A DNA stretch of 64,000 nt from Cinnamomum chago (lineage: Eukaryota; Streptophyta; Magnoliopsida; Laurales; Lauraceae), in contig CP142459.1 in assembly GCA_038049695.1 (NCBI GenBank), positions 69,742,001 through 69,806,000 of the forward strand, written 5' to 3'. Positions 54,290 through 64,000 of this stretch are shown in pieces. Below the pieces are notes generated by a model, which did no database searches, was not told the DNA's origin, and was given only the letters and a program-made list of their open reading frames with translations. The position numbers and the translations under genes are program-made. Position 1 is the first letter of the stretch; each line of letters starts with the position of its first letter.

Positions 54290-57232
54290 ATCGCTTTGGT
54301 CTTCATCATTTGTTGGTTTTTAGCATTTCTGATCAAGGCAAAACTAGAAGAAGAGGCTAAGGAAGAGGTGGTAGGAGGGTGGAAACCCAGTTGCACGACA
54401 TGAGCTGAGTTTGAGTCACAAGTTGGTTAATGAGTCTGCCAGTGGAGCAAGCCGACCCAATAGTAGGATGCTTTATAAGATTACAAGAGTAGTTTCATTC
54501 TTATCCATTGCAAGGTGGTAGGATATAGTAGGAGTTTGTTAGTGATAATTTGTCTTTGATTATAAGAGTCAGTTTAATTCGATTTGTTTCTGTCTATGTA
54601 ATTAGCCTTGGCCACCTAGCAAAGAAGGATTAAAGAGAAACATGTTAGCACACTATCCCCAAAATATGTGCTTGCACAACAAGGTTTAGTCCATCCTCAA
54701 AGTTGGTCAATTTTATCTTAAACTCTCTACCCAGCCCATAGCTATCTTATTAATTTAAATTAGCTATTGTTTTATTATAATCAAGGTTTTATGTTATATA
54801 ACTAGCAAAATACTGCTTAGCAAGGACAATAAAAATTATATATTAAATATTTATAAAAATATTTAAAGCCTATTAAAATCTAAAATAATGAAATCTTTAT
54901 TGATATGTTCAAAATTGAAACCAAAATTAACTGATTATCTATATAATAAAAAAATTTGGCTTTTTTATTTTTCAAATTTTCACCCTTGTTTAAATTACAA
55001 AAAGAACGTAAATACATTAATACAATATATACATACATATCTGCTTTTGTGTAAAAAAATGTATACAACATCCGACATTCTACATATATGCTATACAACT
55101 TCCTAAATTGCCCATTGAAAATTAGGCAATGTTCTTTGTCAAGGAGAAGCAAGAGAAAACATGAAAAAATGATAGAGGCTAAGACTGAATACAATCAATC
55201 AATTTTCATAAGAAAATCAAGACTCCTTTCTATATTGAGGAAAAGTTAATGAAGAAATATAGAGAATGCCAAAAATGCAAAGATCACATACAATCAATCT
55301 AAGTAGTAAAATAAGAGGAAATCCATAAGAAAATATAAGGCATAGAAATATATACTGATAAGAAGCTCTGAATAAGATTGGGAAATTGGATGTTATCCTC
55401 TAAAGAACACGAACAGTTTCAATGATATATCAGCCGCCGGAGGAAAAAGGAGTAAATAAAATGGTAAAAGCTTTCTTAGTCGCTACTAAGAGAACTCTAT
55501 TTTTAGTGACAATCATTCTAAAACATTCAAATTAGAGAAAACCCATATAAGAATAAAAATAAAATCCATGGTAAAACTAAGGAGTTTTGAATTGTATATA
55601 GGGATAGCATGTCTCCTAAATAATATTCAAATCATCATTGTCATTATCATTATTGTCGTCGTCATCAAAACCTTGTCCCAACTATGTTTGAGTCAGATAA
55701 TATTAGTTTAAATAAAATGGCGAAAGAAAGAAAGGGGGAAAGCCCTTAATTACTAATAAGCAATGGGTGGTGATGGAAATAAATCGCATCTCTCTCATGA
55801 TGTTGAGGAAGCTATTATTAGTACATGACGTAGCCTGATATGTTTAGAAAAAGGTTTTCCTAGCCACTGATGTGAAAAGTAATTTAATTTTTGCTGGTCA
55901 GCTTGCAACATATTTTCTCTATATTTTTGGATTCTCGTTAATTAATTTTTTGATCAAGGACCAGCACGCAAATGAGATGCTAGGATGAGAGAGTCGGCAG
56001 GATGGATTATATTCTTTGGATGCACCAAAGAACGCTTTACTTTCAATAAGATTCAAAATGACCTCAGAGGACATTTGATCACAAGAGAATAGGTCTCATT
56101 CACATTAGTCTTTAGTTCACTTTCTTAGTAAGTAAAAGTTAGTTATTGTTGATAGTTAAATAAATGTCAAACTATCATGAACACTTTCAAGCATACGATT
56201 ATTGTACATGGAAAAAACACAAGCCACTATTGCACAAAATGAGACAGAGAGCAACGGATGAGGTGCGTGAAATCTACTGAAAAATGCATAGGATTCAAAA
56301 GGGCAGCAGTAAATGGAATCCAAGAAAGTGTGTAACAATGAGTAGAATGTGTGAAGTTCTACATGTAAATAATAAATAAAAGACATGAAATGCAACATCC
56401 AAATCATTTCAACACAATGAATGAGTGAATTCAAGTACCTAAACAGTGGTTAAAATATGGGAAACCCAAACATCTAAATAATGTAAGAAAAAGCCATACT
56501 CAATATGTATGAAAATGGACAGTTCCCACACCCAACAAAAAGTGAAATACATGCAACGTCAGTGCCTAAACCAAGGCCTAATAATTCATCAAATACAGAA
56601 AGTCTAACATGCAATGAAATACAGGTGACTCCAGCATGTAAATCATGCTCATATGGTGGGTCATTCATTCCAAATTATGGATCCAACTAAGATGACCATA
56701 GTGACATAGATCGTATGGTCATGGTGGTTATAGAAAGATTATCAAACAGCCTATGAACTATGATAATAGAGAAACACAATTCACTTAAGAGACAGAGAGC
56801 ATAATATGAAACAAACATAGACAACTTATGCATCCACACATCTCTACATTCTGCAATTCTTGTTATTGCCTTCTACTTCTTGTATTGGATGGATGGGGCT
56901 AGGCAGGAGATCTCACCTTACATAGCAGCATAGAGAAGCTTCAGTCATGAATTGACATCATCTTTTATTAAGAGAGAATGATGGAGAGTTTAAGAGAGAT
57001 GGAGAGCAGAGACATGGAAGGGGAATGTTAAGACAGGGTGGAGAGCTTAAGAATCCATGTTATTTTAATAAATTTAAGCAAAACCTACCTTTTATGCCAT
57101 TTTCACAAACGACTTGGATACTTTTCAGATGCTCTATCAATTTCCAAAACAATCAATTTAAAAATAACTCTCATATGGTAGTAACAGAACAAAAAAAAAA
57201 AAAAAGATGAAAGATGATGAATTTACACAAAC
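54290..57232. other. Intergenic, no gene recognised
   Basis: AT-rich sequence without a supported gene, RNA or transposon end. (TCATCATTG)-type short repeats lie at 55627-55670. Confidence 0.4.
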
Positions 57233-57350
57233 CTGCAGCTTCGCGTGGCGAATTCGACGCTGATGGTGGACTTGGACTCCAAGCAGAACTTGTTCCTCAT
57301 AAATCTTGAGAGGATGTTGGACTTGCCTACGAACAGTCCAAGAAGACATG
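57233..57350 (-). pseudogene. RabA (Rab11-type) small GTPase first-exon fragment
   Basis: On the minus strand, [20 protein letters not shown] then [11 protein letters not shown] read in one frame and match the P-loop-to-switch I region of plant RabA GTPases, ending at CTGCAG/GTTTGTG, the family's intron position. The P-loop is damaged (LLGLFVGKS where GDSGVGKS is expected; one codon short), and the upstream MA...YDYLFK part is unrecognisable. No second exon (WDTAGQE region) was found downstream on this strand. A decayed or captured exon fragment, not a working gene. Confidence 0.75.
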
Positions 57351-58128
57351 TTACACGATGGAGATGCAGATCGGAAACATGAGGAGGAGATAATATTTAA
57401 CTAGCACAACCACTCGTGCTCAGCACGGTATATCCATGTATTATAAATTAAATATTTGTACATTAAAAAGGTTGTGTGGATTACCTCTTTTCATCCATTA
57501 AGTTGAAAAAAAAAAAAAAAAAAAAACCTTGGGGAGAAAGGGAGTAAAAGAGATGGGTGGAGTAAGAGACTTAAAAAAAAGAAAAAAGTAGAACTAAAGT
57601 GGAGAGTACGTAGTTGGTGGTTTGATGAAATAAGAATATGAGTGGGTAGTTATGGGGAGAAAAAGTGAAACATCTTAACAAAGAGGGATAATTGTCGGTC
57701 AAAATCGTAACTGAGGGTCAAAATCTAATCCAAAAACACTTTAAGCTTAATATAGTATAATTGAATCTAAAAAGACATAGAGTAGACGTGAATAGCATGA
57801 CATGAAGTTGGTACCAGGACGTGAAGGCGTTACATTTGTATTCATTTATCTTGGAAGTTAAAGAATTGAAATCGAAGAAGTGTGGCGTAGACATGAATAC
57901 CAGGACATGAAGGAGTTACATTCATATGCATTTGTATGGGAAGTTAAGGGGACAATCAAAAATCAAAATGGTCAAAATCAATTGGTGAAATCTATTGATT
58001 TCGGCAATTGAACTCAATCAGCTTCATATATATACTAACAAAACAAGCCCGCGCCAATATAATCCACAATATATAAGAAATTATAAAAAGTTTAAAATTT
58101 TAAATGAAATTAAAAATATGATATTATA
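57351..58128. other. Intergenic, no gene recognised
   Basis: An imperfect direct repeat holds ACATGAATACCAGGACATGA/TAGCATGACATGAAGTTG words near 57790-57930. Nothing else supported. Confidence 0.4.
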
Positions 58129-60798
58129 TGTTACACCCCAACCCGATTTAACTTTGATTAATACTAATTAAGTGTATTTTAGTTAAATCAATTGTGTTTA
58201 GTTATTAATTATGGTACTTAATGTCGATTTAACCTCTATAGATTGAGTTAGTCGAGTCTTGAACCTTGAACAAGTGAATTGAAATCGAGTTGACTCAATT
58301 GAGTTGAGTCAGGGACTTTTTCGTAAATATGAGTTTTCTCATTTTTCATCGTTTGCACATCATATTGACACCATCGCGTGTGTTTTGGCGAGTACGTCAA
58401 TTTTAATATTTGCCTTTACCTCTTTTGACCAACTATTAAGTGATTGGACCCTCATTTGACTCAAAATGAGAATAAACAACATTTGTGGGCTTTCTTGCAA
58501 AATGAACATCTTATCTCTTATATAAACCTTAACCTTTTCTTTTCCTTCATTACCTCTCTCTCTACTCTTCTTCATCTCTACTCCTTTCCTTCTTCTCTCT
58601 TTATCAACCATCAAGAGGAACCTAATGCATGTGCTTTGAGAACTAGGAGGGCACTTCATCTTCATCCTCATCTTCTTCATCTTCCTTTCTTCCTTGTGAG
58701 CTAGAAGTTCTTTCCACCATTTCTCATTTCTTACAAATTCGGAGTTCTTGATAAGAGGTAGACACCAAGCCCTTTTATTTAGGTTTTGACTTGGAAAAGA
58801 GTCAAAAGACTCATATTTAGACCAAGCATGCATATTCATTCCTTTTTCCATGTATTTTGTGATTAGGGTTTGGACTAATTGTGGGTTTTGGCCCCTTTTG
58901 AACCAAGAGTGTGTGGAAGAGTTGGAAAGCTCAAATAGAGGCAAGTATAAGTACTAATTTGGAATTTCATATTGTTATTTTCATTGATTCAAATAAAATA
59001 TTTCATTCATGATTTTATTTCTTATTTCAAATGGGTTTGAGTCTTTTGTTTAATTTGAATGATAATGGAGTGATGAATGGATTATGTGGTGAATAGGAGC
59101 ATGAAGGCTCCATTCTCTTTTGCAGGTTTAGTGGTGAAAGGAGAAGTGGAGATGAATGAGAAATGGAATAAAGGAGAATTCCGAAGTCAGGAATTCTGGA
59201 CAGTTCGCTCGAGCAAACTGGACACTTCGCTCAAGCGAACCTCCTTCTAAAGCTTGGGTCGAGCGATCAAAATGAATTGCTCGAACCTTCACCTCTCTGG
59301 AATGGGTCCGCTCGAGCGAACCTGATGCTGTAACTGGGCCCTTTTGACCCAATTTTTAGGGTGAATTATCACCCTTAACCTATCTTAACCCACCTTAAAT
59401 GTTCCAAATTGATTATTAAGGTGCTTACCCTATTCCATAGGAATTTAGAAACTCTTTTGATTCCTAGGATCATAAAATGGAACCATTAACCTTAATAATT
59501 GGGCCAGTGAATAATTATTAGTCCAACATTATGCCATGAAGGTTTGTTTGGAAATTTAACGTAATTCTCTTAATTAGTGACACCGAATAAAGTAGTAATA
59601 CGTTGACTTTATGAATTTACCTTATATTGGACGGTGAAGGACTTAATTCAATAGTATAATAGTGTATTAGTTAGTAAAATACCTTGATTCCTCTAAAGTT
59701 GGTGCATTTCATATTGGAGTGCAATTTCTTCACAAAAAAATCAAATCTTATTTATTAAATTTGTTGCATCACATTACTCCTTGAAGTCCAATTGTTTATA
59801 TTAAATTCGTGATTTCAATATGTATACCAATTCAGTATTCGTTGGAAAGGAGACGGATTGAGTGAGTAGAATGATACGTGAATGTGATCCAATTTGATTA
59901 TGGATAAGAGAATAGAAACTTATTCCCAATCCGATTTTAATTCGATTTATATTTAATTCAATCGAGTCAGCATTACTTAGCTTCGACCTTGTGATACTCG
60001 ACGGGGTTACACTTGGTTTAGTTATGTGAGACTACTGCAGTAAGTCATCTGAAGCATCGGAACTCCAAACCCGGGTAGCCAGTGAGCCTTTGGCCTGGCC
60101 GCTGGTGACATCCCAACTAGATTTGCTCTCTGATTGAGAGGATGAGCTTAAGGTAGTAGCCAATTAGTATGTTTTCATTTTAATTGATTCAAATTGCATA
60201 AATTATTCATTTTGCACAACTTGCCTAGTTAATACTTACTATTGGCATCTAGTAATTGATTCATCTCAAATTCAAATTGATACATTATGTAATTTCCTAT
60301 TAATGCTTGTACTTGCTTAATTGTCATATTAATGGTACTACTCTTGCTGTCACAGTCACAGATTCAGCCTCTGATCCCGAGGAGGTCAAAGAGGGAGCGA
60401 AGGTTACCAACGAGGTACCCTAAGGATTAGAAGAATGGCCCGGCTAGGGCCAACATAGAATCCTCCTTCCTTGGAGCGCGCAGATGAACATTTTGGAGTT
60501 TATTAGTTCGTGTGGCTAGCCCCTTTTGGTGTGGGCCACACTTAGTTTTAGTTATACTTTTGGTTATACTTTTGGTAATGTTGTGTAAAACTCTTTTCAT
60601 ACCCTCTTTTGTAGAACACTATTCATATTTGTATAATCAATTTGTGTTTTAAACTTGAATGTTAAATGGACTGAATGGGAAATGATACCTTCACAGGAAT
60701 GAAATATGGATGCCGTTATGAATAATTGCCATTATGGGTCCTAGTGAGTTCTCACTCACATGTATGAAAGGTTGTTTCCTCTCCTTCGGGTTCTTACA
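58129..60798 (+). mobile_element. Ty3-type LTR-like block, one flank lacking a target duplication
   Basis: Starts TGTTACACCCCAACCCG, the start style of long Tekay/Del-like LTRs, and can end at GGGTTCTTACA (60798). It shares layout with 60822-63653: GCTCGAGC-type words in the middle (59206-59320), then TAATGGTACTACTCTTGCTG + TCACAG, a Glu/Gly-codon-like CCGAGGAGG stretch, and the terminal TTACA. Flanks TTATA and GTGGT do not match, so it is a rearranged solo LTR or the 5' LTR of a deleted element. A 194-codon antisense frame at 58360-58944 is a by-product of its C-poor strand. Confidence 0.6.
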
Positions 60799-60821
60799 GT
60801 GGTGGCATTCTCATGCGGATG

Positions 60822-63653
60822 TGTAACACACTGACCCACCTTAATTCCGATTTAAAGTTAATTAACTTAGATTAGTAGCTTGATGGATGTTTTGAATGTA
60901 ATTGGGCTTGATTAGGTAGAATTAGTTGGGTTTGACTATGGACTAGGTAGACTATGACTTTTGGAGTGTTTTGGGCTTTTGTGTGTGTATTTAGAATTTT
61001 ATGGATTTTTAACGCATTGCATAAAGCATAGCATGGGCTTTGATTTTCATGTTTTGACCCAATGGATTCGGATCCATCTTGACCCATTTCCAGCCCATTT
61101 TTCTAGCCCAAGCCCCTTTTTGAAAATTTCAGTCCTTTACTGGACTTGCATGCAACTGCAGGAAATTCCAACTCAAAAACCTCTTTCTCCCCATTTCAAA
61201 CGAAGTTTCTTCTTCATTTCAGCTGGAAACCTTCTTCTCCTTCCTTTGTCTTCTATCTCTATCATCTTCTTAAAACAGTTGCTGCATGTGGGTTTTGGTG
61301 AAAGCATCTTCATCCTCATCTTCTTATCCATCTTCTCCAAGTCTCCATTTCATTTAAGTTTGCTTCATCTTCTTCATTGGTAAGTATTTCTCATTCTTTC
61401 CCTTGCTTTTGCTTCAAATCAGTGAGATGGTGTTACAATTCGTGCATGCATTTTCTTCTCCCTCATTCCATTTCATTTCATCATTTTAGGTTGCTTCTTG
61501 ATCTTACATTTTGGGGTTTTTTTACTTTGGAGAGCTTGGCTTTGCTAGGAGGGATTGATTTGGTGTAGGATTCGATTTTAAGCACCTTAAGGCAAGTTAA
61601 ACTTATATGATTGTATGCATGCTTCTTTATTTGATCCTTTGAATATGTTCACTCATCTCAGACACCCATTTCCCTGCTCAAAAATGGATTTTTGTACATG
61701 TTTGAGGTTAAATGGATTGATCTTTTGTTAATTTAAATGGTGGTTGAATGGTGATGTTTATGAGCATGTTTGGAGGCCCATCTTTGTGTATCAATGTTGT
61801 TTGAAGGCTGGGAGTAGCCAATGGATGGGTTGGAAGAGGACAGGAACAACCAGATTTTTGGACTCAGAAGTCCGCACTGCGTGCTCTAGCGCATACCTGC
61901 CCGTTCTAGCGCGCATGCTTGCTGTTTGGGCATGCTGGACTGTCCGCTCGAGCACGTGTTGGCCCACTCGAGCGGATGGGCCCAACAATGCGAACTTCAA
62001 ATGGCCATAACTTTTTAACCGTACATCCGTTTTTGGAGTTCCACATACCGTTGGAAAGATCTTGAAGTGTAGAATCCAATGGTCCATACATATAATTGAT
62101 TTGAAATTCGAGAAATAAGTGGATATTGGGTTTTATTAAAAACTATGGCTTTCGGATGGTACCGCGAGCCAAGCGTTGAATCGTAGTATGTTTAAATTAA
62201 TTGGCCTGATAGTTGGACCTTAAGGATGTATACCTTGAACATTTGATCATGACCAATGGACTTATATATTATGTGGATGCGGTTTGAGCAACCATGCACC
62301 CACAAGGAACCTCGTGTTCTTCGAAATTGAGATCCGAACCAAATGTGTTTTATTAAGGAATTTGGTGCCCAAATTATGTAACGCCAAGGGTTCTTTTGTA
62401 CACCACTATCACCGAAATCCTTAGTACTATACTGAGTTGGACGGTGAAGACCCCGAGAGTTCCCAAGACCGTAGGATTGGCTTGTTTCATATCTTGATTC
62501 TGTCTATGATTTATGTTCATGCATTGCATTCCGTTTCCAGTACTCTTGTATGACTTGATCATACTTCTGTCTAGCTATGTATATCTTTCTTATGTACTTG
62601 TTCATATTATATCTGTTTCTACTTCTGATCCGTTACATCTTGATAAGTTCTGAGTTATGATATGATCTGTTCTGTATATGTTCTGTTAATATGTACTTTT
62701 ATTCCGCGAGTCGGCACCACATGGCTTCGACCCTATCTAAGTCGGACCCGGCTAAGTGTGGGTTTAGTATATACTTCTGGCCCTCTGCAGATGGGATTAT
62801 ATTCTGAGGGTTGATCGGCACCCTAGGTCCACGATGGAGAATTTTGGGCCCTTTGTCTCCTAGTGGCACCACCCTGTTCTGTTCTGTTCTGTATTCTGCT
62901 CTCACTTTACATACATGTTTACATGGTTAATTTGAGAGAAGATAGCTAATGTGGATGTGCCATTTAGTTCTATTATTGTGTACACCTGTCAATTTTGATT
63001 CGTACGTCTCATGCTTATTCATGCTCAGATTTGCCTAGTAATTATGCTTTGACCTCTTGTGATTTATATCCGTCTAACAATTTCATTTGTTACATGTTAT
63101 ATGATTTATATCTGTTTATCTTGCTTAGCTTAGTCTAATGGTGCTACACTTGGCGTTACAGGTGACTGCCTCGATGCCACGACCCGAAGATCCACGAGGA
63201 GGAGGAATCTCCCCGTCATGTAGCCGAATGGACTTCTGATGATGTCTTCTAGACATCTACTCGCTGAGATTGGACGAAAAATGACCCATGGGCCGTGGCT
63301 TGGATTGCCACATCTTTTGTTATAGTTTATAGACTTGTTTAGACTATGGCTTATAAACCTTAACTTAATGTACTTCTTTCTCTTTCTATCTCTTGAACTT
63401 AAACTTGAACCTTTTAATCTATGCTCATGAACCTTATGCTCTATATCTTGATGCATTTGATGTTGTTGGATTACGATTTGATATCTATTTGACAGAAATT
63501 ATACAGGTGAATAGAAATTTTGAAACCTCACACGTGAAATCCTGTGGGTGAATTCCGTTCGTGGGGACAAGGGTCAATTTGTTTGACTCGAATCCCCATG
63601 CGGGCGTTTGTCGCGCCTCGAGATGGGTGCAGTCTCGGGCTCGGGGCGTGACA
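60822..63653 (+). mobile_element. 2.8-kb solo LTR with GGATG target duplication
   Basis: GGATG at 60817-60821 and 63654-63658. Starts TGTAACACACTGACCC and ends CTCGGGGCGTGACA. No second LTR, primer site or interior remains. Middle CG-rich words CGCTCGAGCACG and CACTCGAGCGGATGG (61943-61977) with CTCTAGCGC/TTCTAGCGCGC just before. The length and ends suggest a Ty3 chromovirus (Tekay/Del-like), an inference without any protein evidence. It is inserted 23 bp beyond the LTR-like block 58129-60798. Confidence 0.9.
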
Positions 63654-63788
63654 GGATGCAAATGGTCCACGTGGCCCAATGCACTCCATTCATTATGATG
63701 GTTTTGATTCTCTCTAGAATGAGATTTCTCTGGAATGGTTGTCATTGTACTTTTTTAGACTTTTAGTCTAGGAAAATTCTATTTACAC

Positions 63789-63872
63789 CCACATGTTTTG
63801 CTGAGCACACCCACTTTCCTAATAATATCCCCACATGTTTTGCTGAGCACACCCACTTTCCCAATAATATCC
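63789..63872 (+). repeat. 42-bp tandem duplication
   Basis: Two copies of a unit starting CCACATGTTTTGCTGAGCAC and ending YAATAATATC, differing at one base. Confidence 0.9.
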
Positions 63873-63934
63873 AAAATACCCTCCTCTCCTCTCTTCTCTT
63901 TTCTTCACCTCCCATTTGCTGCAATCGAACCCTG

Positions 63935-64000
63935 ATGGCTGCCCCATCATCGGTAACCATCTTTCCCTCCGACGAGCTCCCCTCTCTGCCCCACCATCAC
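63935..64000 (+). CDS. Possible 5' end of a gene running off the window
   Basis: ATGGCTGCCCCATCATCGG opens a frame (MAAPSSVTIFPSDELPSLPHHH) without a stop up to the window edge. The start context (CTGATGGCT) and MAA start are plant-like, and the upstream ~60 bases are CT-rich as in a leader. Only 22 codons are visible, and a repeat lies just upstream, so this may be chance. Confidence 0.25.
   Translation, partial: MAAPSSVTIFPSDELPSLPHHH

Noticed and set aside
58360..58944. 194-codon minus-strand open frame
   Set aside because: Lies antisense within an LTR-like block, has low-complexity K/E/R composition and no family resemblance.
1..64000. CRISPR arrays, bacterial operons or organelle insertions
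   Set aside because: No evenly spaced repeat-spacer arrays, ribosome binding sites or recognisable plastid or mitochondrial genes; tandem repeats found are LTR or MITE parts.

Overview
This is nuclear DNA of a flowering plant. It is AT-rich and gene-poor, with long introns, standard GT-AG splice sites, and many plant transposon types (LTR retrotransposons, TRIMs, LINE tails, tRNA-derived SINEs, TIR elements, MITEs). A magnoliid-like or other large-genome angiosperm would fit, but that is an inference and nothing here fixes the species.

Only two intact-looking protein genes are supported, both on the minus strand. Bases 26295 down to 6967 carry a 14-exon gene of about 19 kb for an EH-domain scaffold of the AtEH/Pan1 type, a clathrin-endocytosis TPLATE-complex subunit. 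It has two EH domains, a proline/glutamine-rich linker, a coiled coil and an acidic tail. Its introns hold a solo LTR, a MULE-like element, MITEs, a TRIM and a LINE tail. Exon 12 (9187-9345) has two in-frame stop codons and a weak acceptor, but it is exactly 53 codons long, so it could be skipped without changing the frame. Bases 32801 down to 30298 carry a two-exon GT14/DUF266 (BC10-like) type II membrane glycosyltransferase of 389 aa, with a probable upstream non-coding exon near 37424-37640.

The rest is mostly mobile DNA. The centrepiece is a young 8.06-kb element at 42537-50597 with near-identical 1.95-kb LTRs, a 5-bp target duplication, an initiator-Met primer-binding site, many AAAGGGGGAG tracts and one Gag-like coiled-coil/CCHC protein. 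It has no protease, integrase or reverse transcriptase, so it looks like a non-autonomous Sirevirus-type (Ty1/copia) element. A SINE with a perfect 12-bp target duplication sits inside it, and its non-coding 3' half carries about 18 copies of a short TAGTYATATCTTT-like motif. Solo LTRs with target duplications lie at 12629-13821, 51229-52066 and 60822-63653; another LTR-like block is at 58129-60798. TRIMs lie at 21510-21838 and 28778-29187. At least four MITE-sized elements share one internal body but have different ends. Relics include a U6 snRNA-like pseudogene, a RabA GTPase exon fragment and three frameshifted LINE RNase H tails.

Layout: 1-6966 intergenic with a Tourist-like element and two Helitron-like direct repeats; 6967-26650 the EH gene; 26651-30297 repeats; 30298-37640 the GT14 gene; 37641-42536 intergenic repeats; 42537-50597 the Sirevirus-like element; 50598-58128 diverged duplications and a Rab fragment; 58129-63658 Ty3-type LTRs; the last 66 bases may start a further gene.
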